This document shows, in pieces, positions 24,844-37,608 of a DNA stretch of 64,000 nt. The notes under the pieces are model-generated. The model searched no databases and was not told the origin of the DNA. It saw only the letters and a program-made list of their open reading frames with translations. The DNA comes from Combretum micranthum (lineage: Eukaryota > Streptophyta > Magnoliopsida > Myrtales > Combretaceae). The position numbers and the translations under genes were made by a program. Location: contig JAMXBD010001391.1 of the NCBI GenBank assembly GCA_024138025.1, positions 124,001-188,000 on the forward strand. The letters run 5' to 3'. How positions within the stretch are numbered: the first letter of the stretch is position 1; the number at the start of each line of letters is the position of its first letter.

Positions 24844-27480
24844 ATGTTGCATACTAGTGGGAGGTTCGTTAAGGAGAGAACCAAACATCACTATGTTGGA
24901 GGAGAACAAATAGGGTGGACAGTAGTCTTGAGTTTAATCAACGAGGTGTCATTGATGCGTTTTTTAAGGAACTTCAAGTTTGTGAACATTGTGAAGATGT
25001 TCTTCTTGGTTTTTGGAAAAAGTATAGTAGAGGGTTTGTTGTTGTTGTCTAATAGAGAAGATGCCCCATACAATGCAATGGTGGCAATAGTTGGTGTTTA
25101 TGGAAGTAGGCACATATATGTAAAGCATGATGTTGGAATGGTTGCTCGAGAAGGTATTGAGTGTCCAACTTAAACACAAGATCAGGATGAATCGGAAGAG
25201 AAGGAAGTGGTCAAAATGGATGGTATCTTAGATGACGATAATGACAAGGTAACAACGGTAAGGAACAAGAGAAAGATGTTTATTAAAAACTGGATAACCT
25301 TTGGCATGGGAGGGTTTGAATTCGACATTCACACAATGTTTGACAACTACAAGGACAATACACAAAATGCTAAATCCTAGGCAAGTGATGTTTGTCATGG
25401 AAAAGCTTTAACGGGGGAAGGTGATATGGACTTCTTTGATAATGAAGGCCACTTTCACACTAGATCAAGCGAAGAGGAGAATGGTCAAGCCAAGCCCAAT
25501 AGAAGAAAAAAAAGCCAGCATCCTTATGACCCAAGTACTCCTCTTTCACATATAGCCATTGGAATGGTGTTTGATAGTTAGGAATAGTTCAAGGACTCCA
25601 TGCCAAAGTACTTAGTAGTGGACAAGAAAGAGTTGAAGACAACTCTCAATGACAATAGGTGGGTCCAATTTAAGTGCAAGAGTGAAGGACGTGATTTCAC
25701 TATCTTTGCATCTATCTACACATAAATGATGGAGTGGGTAGTGAAGACGTTTAAAGACATATTCAGAGTTTTGCCGACCCTCCATCCCTAAAAAACAAGC
25801 GACTTACAAAGTATTGGACAAATATTTCATGTCTAGCTTAAAAATCATGCCCAATATGACACTGACTAAGATAAAGCATTTACCAAAAGAAAAACTCCTA
25901 GTGGATCTAACATATACCCAATGGAAATGTATGAAGGAATGGGCACTCCATTATATCAATGGTAGGTGCAAAATGGAAGTCGAAAAATTATGGCACTATG
26001 CTAAAGCACTTAGGAAAGCCTCCAACAGTTTAGAAAATGAGGTTGAGATTGTCACAGCTACACTTCAGGAGATGTTCATTTGTATGGATACTTACAGGCT
26101 CGGTTTTGTCAAAGGTTGTAGGCCTATATTAGGACTAGATGGGTGCGTCCTCAGGGAGATTTAAAGGGAGAACTATTAAGCGTAGTTTCCTATGATGCTA
26201 ATGATTAGATGTATCCAATTGTTTAGGCTTATGTGGAGTGTGAGAACACAGAAATGTGGTCATGGTTTCTTATAGAGCTTGATCCAATTGTTCATCTATT
26301 TGCATCCCTTTCGTTCCCTACCATAAGCGACATGCAAAAGGTAAAAACAGTGGTGTGTATTTCCATTACTTAATGTAATTTAGTTTTGGTGATGCAATTT
26401 CTATGGTCTTTTTCATGTGTATTCTTTCAAATGCAGGGACTTGAGCTTGCCATCTCAAAGGGCTTACCTAAAGTGGAGCGTTGATTTTATGCAAGACATT
26501 TCTTTGTGAATTGGCCAAAGAAACATAAGGGAAGCGACTTGCAGAGGTTGTTTTAGAAGGCTTGTAAATCAACCATCAAAGCAGAGCTTGAGGAATGCAT
26601 GGCTACTTTGAGGGAGACAAAGAGTGAGGTCGCAAATGACATGCTGCGTAGAAGCCTAATACATTGGTGTAAGGCTTTTTTTAGGATTGATCCGAAATGT
26701 AATGTTGTCATTGACAACATGTTTGAGTGCTTCAATGCAACAATTATTGAGCCAAGACGCATATCCATTATATCCATGATGGAATGTATATGCAAGCAAG
26801 TATGCCTAATGTTGTTGAATTTTTTCTGAATGTAATAAAGGCTATTCTCTGATAAAATATGGACTAATCATAGGTGAAATGATCTACACTCACATGTGCT
26901 ACAAGTCATGAGTCGAATACCTACAAAGTTAGAGAAGAGTCAGCATTGGGCAGACCGTTTCACACCTCAAATATTTGCTCGGACTGAGAGAAATAAGATT
27001 GCAAGTGCGTCATGCTACCCATTACATAGTGGCCATCTATAGTTTAAGGTTTTACATTGTACCACCGCGTATGCAGTTGACATGTACAATTGCACATGTA
27101 CATGTAATTTATGGGTACTTTGCAGAATTCCATGCGCACATGCTTGCTTATGTAATCTATATCTTGGGAGAAATGTAGATGGGTAAATAACCACATGATA
27201 TATTATAGAAATGCACAAGAAGACATATGCAAATTTAATCTTTCCTCTTCCAAGTGTAAAGCTTTAGGAATGCATGAACATGGAGAAGATGATGGCACCG
27301 CTTCCTAGAAAATTGCCAGGTAGATCAAGCATGCATAAGCGAAATAAAGAAGATGGGATGGTAGTAGCCATCAAAAGCAAATGCATTGTATCATGACGTG
27401 CAAGATATGTGGAGTGAGGAATCACAATGTGAGAAGTTGTCCATTGAAGCTGTCAAAAAAGGTATGGATAGTGGAAAATG
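24844..27480 (+). pseudogene. MULE transposase gene, decayed
   Basis: Family order is complete. An N-terminal PB1-like region (24844-25170, YVGGEQIGW) and an acidic linker come first. A plant MuDR N-terminal domain follows (FKDSMPKYLVVDKKELK, about 25590). The transposase core contains YVC-like FICMDTYRLGFVKGCRPILGLDG at 25814-26164, with the DDE-family GLDG motif. Continuing text (VVSYDANDMYPIV, WSWFLIELDP) leads to a possible small intron near 26340-26436. Next are DNMFECFNATIIEPR (26720-26760) and a SWIM zinc finger with CTC and CAH (YNCTCTC, IPCAHMLAY; about 27085-27150). A zinc knuckle (CKICGVRNHNVRSCPLK, 27390-27440) closes the protein. Several stops and frameshifts mean it is unlikely to be active. 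Confidence 0.85.
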
Positions 27481-27524
27481 CACCATCCAATAAACAGCCA
27501 CTTATACACCTTAAGCTTAATGCA

Positions 27525-28000
27525 CATCCATTCAATGTTTGTGCCTACATTAGCTCTGCTACTTCCTCTATTGATACAAGCATGACCTGGCTCATTCACC
27601 GCCATGCCTTCACTAAAAACAACTTCTTGAAGCATGTCTATCTCCTCCCACAACTTACGCCTATCACTCCTTAACTACTCTATCATTTTTTCGACTTTCT
27701 GGGTCCACTATTTTCTAGCCTCAATTGCTTTTGCCACCTTGCTATCGATCTCACCACTATGTTGAGCCCATCTAAAGAAGTTGCACCTGTCGTCTTACAT
27801 GTGTAATTCAAAAATATTAATACTTGAGACATTCAAACATTGGCAAAAAGACATCCATTACATGATTAATCACACTTGTACATGATACCATGTTGTATCT
27901 AGGACAATCATAGAAAATCCTCCCCATGTTAGCCTCTGTCTTTGCAATAGATTGTCTTGCTTGAAGACCACACTTGCACAACATTGGTCTGTAACCACTG
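27525..28000 (-). pseudogene. GRF-type zinc-finger and coiled-coil gene carried inside the MULE
   Basis: On the minus strand the start reads LCKCGLQARQS (plus-strand 27960-27985), then GRIFYDCPRY (about 27893-27922). A frame change is followed by DDRCNFFRWAQH, giving the C-x-C ... GRxFYxCP ... CxFFxW pattern of GRF zinc fingers. A helical segment (KLWEEIDMLQEVVFSEG, about 27600-27655) and a 3' tail to about 27525 follow. Two in-frame stops lie in the helical part. GRF fingers bind nucleic acid in other proteins; small plant GRF/coiled-coil proteins have no firm function known to me. Its position inside the MULE, opposite to the transposase, suggests gene capture or a second element gene. Confidence 0.65.
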
Positions 28001-28184
28001 TTGATCTAATCACATGTATCAAAACACATTTCACTTGATTTTTCCATTCATGACACCAGTAGTAACTATCTATAGAAGTTTACTTTTAGTTTAAGACATA
28101 TAACCAACTGGATAACAACATGAAATGTCTCAAAACATTGAACACATGACCCCATATGCTTACAATATATCCAACATGACTGTC

Positions 28185-28396
28185 AAGGTTGGTAATGAAA
28201 GGTTTGTGAAACAAACAAATTGTAATAAAGGGAGTGGAGAAACAACAGATACCATAAGGTTGGAAATGACAAGTCTGTGAAATAAACAAATTGAAATAAA
28301 GAGAGTGGAGGAATAGAAGATACCATAAGGTTGGTAATGACAGATTTTTAAAACTAACAAATTGAAATAAAAGGAGTGGAGAAACAGTAGATACCA
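28185..28396. repeat. Three tandem 71-bp repeats inside the MULE
   Basis: Units start at 28185, 28256 and 28327, each opening AAGGTTGG(T/A)AATGA. They differ by about 10-15 percent. They lie between the GRF gene and the right TIR. Confidence 0.85.
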
Positions 28397-28769
28397 CAAT
28401 TTCAACTATAAACTACAAAACATTATCAAGAAACAACACATCATTTCCATAATGTGAGTTCATGCGAGAGGTTAGAATTTACCTTTATTGTATACCAACA
28501 TCCTCGAAGCCATTAAACCCTCTTGCATTTCATTTTTGCAAATTAGGTTAAACTTAGGGTTTCAGTAGGAATTATCAAACTTTTCCCTTCTATCATGATC
28601 TCAAGGGTTGGAGGGTACGAACACATTAATTAACCATGGTTTGTGAATTTTTTTTTTCAACAAACATGTACTTGTTATGTTTTCCATGCTTCAATTAAAT
28701 TTTCAATAGTAAATCACACTTAGCAATGTCTTATTAAATAATATAAACATGTGAGCACTTTAAATTGAT

Positions 28770-28897
28770 GGTGTTAAAAGGAGGTATATATATGATTAAT
28801 TTTTTGCATTATCAAGTATCGAAATGATCAATCTAAGCGTCCTGGTATGAAAATGCAAAATTCAAGAAAGTTTAGGTACCATTTGCATAATTATCCC
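28770..28897 (-). repeat. MULE right terminal inverted repeat
   Basis: Inverse partner of 23635-23770. Its outer end reads GGGATAATTATGC on the minus strand and abuts the 9-bp duplication. Confidence 0.85.
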
Positions 28898-29340
28898 TTT
28901 AAAATAAGCAACACAATATCAATTAATAATTTTCAGGATGTATTTTTCTTGCCACACCAAAGATAAAAAAATTGGAATGAATTCTAATTTCTTTTAGTTA
29001 AAATAAATTCTTTTATATTGAGATAAAAATTTTTAAAATAGTAAGTCTGCAAATTTTCCACATACAATTACCCTATAAGATTAGTATATAAGTAATTTGT
29101 GAGATAAAAAGAAATTTATTCTATATTTATATTATTAAAAATTTAAATTTAAATATAGATTCTTATAATTTTTTCAATAAAAAGAAAATATTAGTGGGTT
29201 TACAGGCCAGCCCATTTAACCCATAAACCCGCCTAAGGCAGTTTGGGCTAAAAATTTTGGCCCACATAACCGTGGGCTGAAGTGGGGGGAGACGGGGCGG
29301 GCTAGCCCGTATGACCTATTTGCACAACTCTAATTGTAAT

Positions 29341-31159
29341 GTATAAAGTCAATAGAATCATATAAAATTGAACAAAATTGGTAGATTCATAAACTTATAA
29401 AATTATATACCTGAATTCATAATTCTACACAAAATTTGTGTCTGCATAATTTTATACCCATTTTAAGTAAAAAAAAAACTTATAAAATTATAAATTTATA
29501 AAATCGTATATTACTATACATGTTAATGCTGCATTTTTAAACTAAATTAGCTTGAAACCATTAAATGTGATGTTTAGAGGGTGTAATTCATATAGACTTC
29601 TAGAACTTGATGTGCCTAGGATATATTTGTGAGATAATCATGAGTAGGGCTGGTCATAAAACTTGATATGCCTAGGATCCTAATGGTACGATCTTAATAG
29701 TGTATAAATAATCAATTTATGCAACCGGTAGATATTAGTGTTTTGTTGAAAATAAAAAATTATACTTTTAAGATCATAAAATTTAAATCAAGAAATAAAA
29801 TTAGTCATGGATAGAATTGGTATTAAAAATTGTAGACTATCATAAATAAACTAGATTTTTATTTTAAAAAAAACCGATATTATGCATAATTACTAAATTA
29901 ATCGTGGATTACTAAAAGGAATTGATGTAACTTTGCAAATTCTATTATTGAGTTCACCCATAATCTATGACTAATTAAAAGACAAATATTAAAGAGAAAA
30001 TTCACTCGAAAATCATGAAAAGACTTATAGAGAGTTTTTCTTATATAAAAAAGTAAATAAACATGAAAATTATTTTTTAAAATAATGAAAAGAAGCTTTA
30101 TTTATTAACAGAATTAAGCATAATACAAGTAAAAAGAGTAAAAATATAATATAATATAATATTTATTGGCTAGTCGTTGGGCATTTAGATAGCTAAACGA
30201 ACCCATTCTGATGGAAGAATTGAGGCAACCATATTGTATGTCAATTCACATGGAAGGAACCTTCAACATGTCTTCTAATTGCTACGGCATATCTAGCCAC
30301 TCAAGTGGGCCTTAAAACATAGTGAATGGGTTAGATAGGATAGATATTTATTTCATTAAACTAGTCTAATAGCACCTTCATTCTTGAGATTCCCATGTTT
30401 TCTCCATGCTTGATTCTTCTTATTATTCATGATTTGATCTTGAAATAAGGAAGATGCAATATTACAAACCACCAAAGTAACCAAGCTTTAACTCAAATAC
30501 TTCAACTCTAGAAATTTCCAAGATGAAAATTTAAAAAATATCAAATTGAAGCAAACACTTCATTGATTTTTTTTTTTTTTATTTTACACATTACTATCGC
30601 GTAATATGGAAAAAAACCAAGGATTATTGGATAAAAGAAAAGAAACTTACAAAACCTAAGACTAAGAACCAAAACAAGCAAAAACCTTCAAGCTTGCACA
30701 CTCATCTCAATCATATAAACACAAATGGATACCTTTAGCATTCAATTCAACATCTATCCGTCTTATTAATTTCTAAATGCAATAGCCATAAAAGAAAAGG
30801 CATTAAAAAATGTGTGGAAGAAACATAGATGAAGTGAGAGGAAACTTTTACAATCCCATCAATCAATCTTAATATATATATATATATATACATATATAAT
30901 AAATGATATATTAAGTATTTTAAGGATGTGATCATAGTTAGATATAAATTTGAGCAATTAAATAAATTATGATATTTTTACAATCCCATCAATAGAATTG
31001 CTCAACCTTATAATATATATAATAAATGATATATTAAATATTTCATGAGCACGATTACAATTCAATATAAATTGAATATGAATTTGAATCATTAAACAAC
31101 TTATGGGACTACATAATTTTTCAAAGTGAGATGCTTCTTATTTAAAATATAGTAGTATA
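29341..31159. other. Gene-free AT-rich stretch with tandem duplication
   Basis: No gene recognised. A unit of about 129 bp, opening TTTTACAATCCCATCAAT at 30846 and again at 30975, is duplicated in tandem up to about 31105. It includes a TA microsatellite at 30871-30890. Confidence 0.5.
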
Positions 31160-32050
31160 ACATTAATTGATCACAGTTAATGGCAGGTAGTGGTAAAAGA
31201 TGATAGTATTGGTAGTAGTTAATACTAAAAGATTGTAACATCTATATTGCCAAGGAAAAAAGTTTCACATATTTTTTCCCTTAAAAGAAAACATCATTAG
31301 CAATCAAATGGTTCTCTTGAGTTTATCTTTACAAACTTCTAGCAAATTACACCCTGTATTAAGGCTAAAATTAACTATAATTCAACAATTTATTAGCCAT
31401 TTGTTTTATCTTTTTATCCAATAACATATCAATTGAACACATTTATATATGAACATTACCTCAAACTATGTTCTTGACTTTTATGGATTCACTTTTTTAT
31501 CCAAAAAAAAAAAGAAAAAAAATTAACAAAGTACTATAATGAAGTAAGAAAAGAAGGAATGAAACTTTTGGAGTGAAATACGTGGCATCTAACTTTTCTT
31601 TTCTTTTTTTTAATGATTTTAAAGTTAAGGTAACATAAATAATTGTTAGGAGAGTGAAACTAACTTATGGATCAAACAAATCTTCTTACACATTACATTA
31701 GTTTTGCTTGATGATCATTCAAATTGAAACTTGTTAGTAGTAGAATCAAATTTAATCAATTTGAGAAGCTTGTCATATCAAGCTTAAATTTAGACATCCT
31801 TTGCTTAGAAAGATCATGAACATGTCTCACAAGATCATGAATATAATCAAACATAAAGATTATGAGTATAATTAAGCATAAATTGAGCTTAATTATATAT
31901 CAAATTTTATGAAACTTGAGTTAAGTTTAGTATCAATATGAATTTAATTAAAAGGAATTTGGAAATAATTAGGTTTAAGTGTGTCAAGTTGGGCTAAGTT
32001 TAAACTCCTTAAATGCTAAGTATGCTAAGTTGGACTTTCTTTATCCTTCT
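31160..32050 (+). repeat. Dispersed repeat, second copy of the 20400-21300 segment
   Basis: Collinear similarity to 20400-21300 in the same orientation. Shared anchors include TTAAAAGAAAACA, ACATTTATATATGA(A/C)CATT, an (A/C)ATGTGGCAT-like block and GAAGCTT(A/G)T. The identity is modest, so an old duplication or two copies of one unknown transposon are equally possible. Confidence 0.5.
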
Positions 32051-32090
32051 CTTTCCTTTTTATTTCTATCCTTTTCTACCCTTCTTCTTC

Positions 32091-32109
32091 TTCTTCTTCT
32101 TCTTCTTCT

Positions 32110-32134
<25 letters not shown>
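32091..32134. repeat. CTT/CT microsatellite
   Basis: A (CTT)n run turning into (CT)n. Confidence 0.9.
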
Positions 32135-32140
<6 letters not shown>

Positions 32141-35100
32141 CTTCCACCCTGAGTGCATAGAGAATGACGGTTACGCTTCACGTATCACCTCCAAGCGATA
32201 TGTGAAAGGCATTCTGTTATTAGATGGGTTTCTAATTAAGTTTTAATTTGAGAAACCATTATTAATTTTAAAAAATCTAATAGAGTGCCATTTGTTTATC
32301 TATGGTTCGGGTTTATTAAAACCTATAAATTCAACCTGTTTAGAAAATAAGTATCACCAACAGTCATTTATAAATATTATCTATAGGGCCTATCAAATAA
32401 ATATAACTTAATTACAAAACTTTTGGACTGAAAGTCCATATCAAGTTGAACAAAAATCCATAATAGTTATTTGATTATAATTATCCAAATTATAAAATAT
32501 GATTACAATAAAACCTTTTCATGAAACACCCATGTCTCATACATCGCCATTTTACCAAGTCATCCTACACAGCGCTCATCCCCATCGTACCACCAACAAA
32601 ACCTGAAATATTAAAGAATGAGTTGCAAAGCCTAATACACAATAATCAAGCATATACACGCATGTCATGCATGCTTAGACTAATAAAACAAACAAAAAAT
32701 AAGTTTATTTAAGTTTAAGTCAACAAATAAGTATTCCCAGCGTTTTAGAAATAAAAACACACACAAGACTTTCACTAAACAAAAGGAATAGGGTTCTTGC
32801 AGTAGATCATGCACCGAAGAAGGGGATTGATAAGTTCCTAGTACTTATCAGAAAAGAAAAGAAGAAAATAGTCTCGTTTTGGTCATCTCCTTATAGGTTG
32901 CCATCGACGAGCATGGTCTATCGTGACACTTTATATATGGTCACATTACACCATATAACTTGTCATAACTTCGTACATGCTCCTAGTCAACCATTCGATC
33001 TCAAACATTTCCCTATCAACTACTCATCGAACCTACCGCATCATCTAGAAGTTACAATTAAACTCACAACCCAATTCAAGGGTGCTACTTTTGGAGTAAG
33101 CAATCAAGCAGCAACCAACACTTAATTAAACCAAGCATAAATTCTAAGTCCTGTTATTCATACTATCCTAGCAAGTAATAGACAATTACTGCGTACCTAT
33201 CGATTGATTTAAGCTTGCCATCCCTTTCTAAGCTCAATATCCAAAAATATTCATAATTGAAATCATGAATTAGTTCAAGATTTACTACCTTTATTTCATT
33301 GGCATTGCTTGTTACATCTAGGTCACTTTAGACTAATTATATCTACTCAAAGATAATGTTTGAGGGTCACTTGTTTCGTTTAACCAAGTTGTCTAGTTAA
33401 TTACATATGTTAGAGTTGGTTTTGAGGCTTAGGTTAACCAACTCTTAGTGGGTTATACTTCATAGGTCTCGATTCTTGACATTTCAAGAATAAATTCCCA
33501 TAGTCCACTAATCTTGTTTAGTTCTTAGTGTCCTACTCCAATTATTAAGTACGAATTACTTTCATTTATGTGAGGCTTTTGGACTTTGAGTGTTTGGATG
33601 ATGTGTGCCATGATTAAAGTAATAGTACTGACTAAATATGTATTTTAAAGGTTTTATAAGGTTACTTAAGGTTAAGGGAACAACGGGGTCAAGTTTCTTG
33701 TGATTTGGGCAAGAAAAGGTGAAGTTATGAAGGGGTTAGTAAAGTGTACGAAGGGTACATGAGGGCATGTATCCCCCCGAGTTCTTTCAAAGAGAGAAAC
33801 ATAAGGGGTACAAAGGGCACGTATCCTTCTGTGTTCTTTTAAGGTTGGAAGGAGTTTTGAGAGTAGAGAGGAACACAAAGGGATAGGGCATCTCGTGTTC
33901 TAGTCGTGTTTCTTTTATGTTTTGGGATCAAAGAGAAGCACGGGAGGAACACAGTTACATATATCACCCCATGTTCTTTTGGTTTTCAAGCGTTTTTAGA
34001 CCAGAGAGAAGCACGGTAGGAGCATGATGTCTTGTTCCTATCATGCTTTTCTGGGTGTTATGTTTTCTTCTCATTTTCTAGGTCAGAGAGAAGCACAACA
34101 TGTACACAATCTCGTGTACCAGTCTTGCTTTTCTAGGCTTAGGGCAATTCACTTTCAAACTTGAGATTTTTGTCAAAAATATTTTTTCAAATAAATTTTG
34201 GTGATCTTAACAGTATTTATGACTGTACTCAAGCCTAATCTCATCGATTTTCATCATTCATTTATTAAAACTGGATTTATTGAGATTGAAAGCTTAAAAC
34301 ACCTAGTTTTGATAGCAACTACCAACTTTTCATATTTTCTTTGAAATTTCCAAAACATCTATGTACAAACTCTGCAATTAACAACCCTAACATCTCCGAC
34401 AATAAGATGCAAGCCTTAAAACATGCTCAATCCCCAATATAAGGAGTTAGTTTCAAAGCCTTACTTTGCTTAATAATCATCTTTGCTTGCACCAACCATA
34501 AGAGGGCTTTGATTTTTTTGACACCCCAAACATGTATTGATTCACCCAAGTCAATTTTCATGCTTAAAATGCCATAATACTCACGTTACAATACTTTAAA
34601 ATCTCATGCTTACCTTGACACAAATTTTGTTATGATGTTTATTCTCCTTCTTCTTCTAAAACTACTTCATCCTCTCCATTTTTCTCATGTAAAGATACCA
34701 TATCAGCCAATTAGTGTTACACTTTTGCTAATCGCATATATTTAGCATAAAGAAGGAGTTAGGGTTTTAAAGAATCTTACCTTAGGGTTTTATGAGAGTC
34801 TTTAGAAGGGAAAAGGCATAAATGAATAAGACTATTTATATGGGGCTAGTAGGATAAGAGTTCTAGGGTTTTAGACAACGACAAAAGGATCCCCTTTTTA
34901 TGTTTTGCCATGTGGCATGATCTCATGCGTCTAAATCTTACACATATAGAAACCTTAACTAGTTTTTAAAATTTAGTGTTTTTAAGTAATCTCTTGTGCA
35001 AATAATGATTTAAATGTCTCAAACAAGGCTAATTTATTTACAATAACTAAATTTTTAAATTTTTATTTGCATAAGTTCTCGATTTAGAGTAAAATCGTAA

Positions 35101-35356
35101 TTTTGCAAATCAAGGCTCTTAACTGCATTGTTTTGATTTTTTTTTCTTGTAAATATTTTCTTTTAAAGAACTATTATTGATTTCTAATTCTCTTTGTTTC
35201 AATATTTGAACTGTTTTTTAATTTTATAAATTTAGGTTCTTGGTTTGGGACTAATTTGGGAATATTGAAAAATATTTAGCAGTTTAAATATGTACATAAA
35301 TCCAATTAGATTTTATTGACTTTATTTGATTTTGATTTCTTATGATAAGTGTTTGG

Positions 35357-35360
<4 letters not shown>
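32135..35360. other. Gene-free stretch with irregular repeats
   Basis: No protein signature on either strand. Around 33770-34140 an irregular repeat recurs with AGAGAGAAGCACGG or close variants (33940, 34000, 34087). The intervals of about 75-90 bp between them also share CATGTTCTTTT- and TGCTTTTCT-like text. It may be part of an unknown LTR, but I cannot delimit one. Confidence 0.4.

Positions 35361-35416
<56 letters not shown>
35361..35416. repeat. (TC)28 microsatellite
   Basis: An uninterrupted 56-bp TC dinucleotide run. It creates a spurious Arg/Glu repeat frame on the minus strand. Confidence 0.95.
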
Positions 35417-35420
<4 letters not shown>

Positions 35421-35779
35421 ACTTTTTTTTATGCCATTGACATGTGTCAAATATTAGTTCGTCGGCACATCTACATAGACAAATGGAGGAAACAAAGTTA
35501 AGTGAGGTAGTGAAATTAGCCAAGAAAATTTTGATTAGGTATTAAATTAAACTTTGTAAAGTTTATGTACCTAATTAAGCTTTTCGCTAAAGTTTGGGTA
35601 CCTAGTTTGGCATTTTTCCTAACACTTTATCTCAAACATGTAATTAGAGCAAAAATATCTCAAAAGCCTCATCTTTGTTTCAAATTTAGAAAAATAAATA
35701 GAAAGAAGTATGCATGTTACATATTTTACCTAAATTAAAGCAATTTGTTTGACAAAAAATAACAAAGTCCAATCTAACC

Positions 35780-36900
35780 ATGGCTAATCTCTTAAAGAGG
35801 AGTGTAACTCCTTCTCCTTATTGCATATGATGTGGTCATGAGGAGGACATTGATCACCCAATGGTATTATATGACTTGACACTTTATGTTTGATTTGGAG
35901 TTTTCAATTTAAGGGTAGATGAATCTTTGGTAAATTTTTTTATGAAGGCAGTTGATGGAGTTGCTGAGGATATCTAAGTAAGATGTAAAGAAGAAGGAGA
36001 AGCTTCAAAGGGCAAGTTATGGGTGGTTATGCAAAAGATTTAGAAACAATGTTGTAGTATAAAGATGTAATCAAAGGTATAAGAAGATGAAACTCTTTTG
36101 GTCTAAGGAGTTAGAGTTAAAGGGTTTTGTAAAGTGAAAGCAAAAAAGGGAGATTGACAACTCTATGAGTATGAGAAGTAAGGCTCAAGATGACAAAATA
36201 GTGACAAGACTTAATGTCCTTTCAATAGATTTTGAGGAGATAAAAGAGGTTATTGAGGAGGAGATGTAGAGATGAAAAAGATTAAAGAGTTAATGTTTCT
36301 TAGGATAATGCAGACAATGTTTGGTTAGCACATGGGTAAGTGTTTGGTTAGATGCTTCTTAGGTAGGTTTAAAAGACAAGACTAGGTTGGGGCAAGAGTG
36401 TTAATGAGAGATGAAATGAGAAATATCTTTAGCAGTTGCATAGAGTTAATAATTGCCACAAGCCCAAAAGCAGAAAAATGTAAAAGCTTTGTTTTAGAAC
36501 TGTAATAATAGAGAGAATAAACCTTAACTATCATGCATTTGTAAATATGGATTGTCAACTTTTGCATCAAGGTTTAGAAGGGAAACAGGGCATGTAACAT
36601 TGGTTGATGACCCCTTTTTTTTAAGAAGCATGAAATATCTTGGATTATTTAGATGGTCTAAAATCATATTTTGACAAATTGAAAGAAAAGCTAACCAAGT
36701 CATAGATTGGGTGGTTTCTTTCTTTAGGAGGAGCAAGTGTTTGTATTGTTAGTGGTTGAAAACCTCATTCTTTCTCCAAAAGTTACTAGAGTCAGATTTG
36801 ATCTTATTATGGATCTATAATAACCAACATTATCTCTTGTATGATGTATGAGCATAGTTGAGTAGTAATAAAATACATCTTTTACTAGAAAAAGGAAAAG
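35780..36900 (+). mobile_element. Probable LINE 3' remnant (zf-RVT and RNase H region)
   Basis: Plus-strand fragments read SLKRSVTPSPYC, then CGHEEDIDHPMVLYDL, then VDESLVNFFMKAV. This is the spacing of the zinc-finger segment after RT in plant L1 elements. Later pieces (KGKLWVVMQKI) fit the following helical region. All frames are broken and no poly(A) end was located. Confidence 0.4.
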
Positions 36901-37608
36901 ATAATCATAAAATAATTTGTGTTTATAGATCATGGACTTTAACTCAAAATCCGAACGTTAGTTCTTAACAATGCAATTTCAATGTGGGTCCTTATTTGTT
37001 TGTTGATGGAGTGATTACTAGTCACCTAAGTGACCTGTAGGAATTTTGCGTATGTTGGTTAGTATTGAGTCCTTGGGTTAAACTCAAAATACATCTTAAT
37101 GGAGCGTTACTTTAACTAATTACTGGTTGTATAGGAGTAATCAATTTGAGATTGGTAGTTTTAGTTTAGATTATAAAGTTTGTCTATTTGTTTTCATTAA
37201 GCCATGTTGAGTGTATAAAAATAGTTATTAGCATTTGTGGTACGAATGCTATTGTGATCACTCACTTGAAGATCAATTGATTGCATCTAGAAAAATGCAT
37301 TGCAAATGAATTCATTGTGTAGGTTTGGCATGAGATTTTCTTATTCGATCATGAATCAAGCCATAACACTAAACCTCATTTTTTCAATGAAGAGCTAACA
37401 CATGCTGCAAGTTTTAAGTTTTATGGTTGTGTTGTGTTGTGTTTTGTTTCAAAGAAGATCAACATATTTACAAGGTTCTTGTACAAAACCTAAGTCAACA
37501 ACATTCTTATGAGGTACTTGGCATATTTGATTTATGGAATAAGACGTAGTGTGTATAAAATTGTAATTTCCAAGTAATAGAATAGAGAAGTAATATATAT
37601 TCTTTATA

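Larger units (their letters stand above)
23635..28897 (+). mobile_element. Mutator-like element (MULE) with long TIRs and exact 9-bp target duplication
   Basis: A perfect 9-bp duplication, TTTAAAATA, flanks the element (23626-23634 and 28898-28906). Terminal inverted repeats of roughly 130 bp are about 23635-23770 and 28770-28897; both arms share GGATAATTA, GGTACC(A/T)AAACTTTC and ACGCTTAGAT. Inside lie a decayed MuDR-type transposase on the plus strand and a GRF zinc-finger gene on the minus strand. The element sits within a hAT-type element. Confidence 0.9.
23218..29332. mobile_element. hAT-type non-autonomous element carrying a nested MULE
   Basis: The left end reads TAGCGTTGTTCATGCGGG and the right end, on the other strand, TAGAGTTGTGCAAATAGG, as in hAT termini. 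The 8-bp flanks AATGTAAT (23210-23217) and ATTGTAAT (29333-29340) match at seven of eight positions. Both arms contain GGCTAAAAATTTT(A/G)GCCC, inverted with respect to each other. Without the MULE at 23635-28897 the element would be about 0.84 kb, too small to encode a transposase. Confidence 0.75.

Noticed and set aside
28086..28405. Phe/Leu-rich minus-strand frames with internal peptide repeats
   Set aside because: They are translations of the three 71-bp tandem repeats in the MULE; no domain.
35284..35523. Arg/Glu-repeat protein on the minus strand
   Set aside because: A pure translation of the (TC)28 microsatellite.
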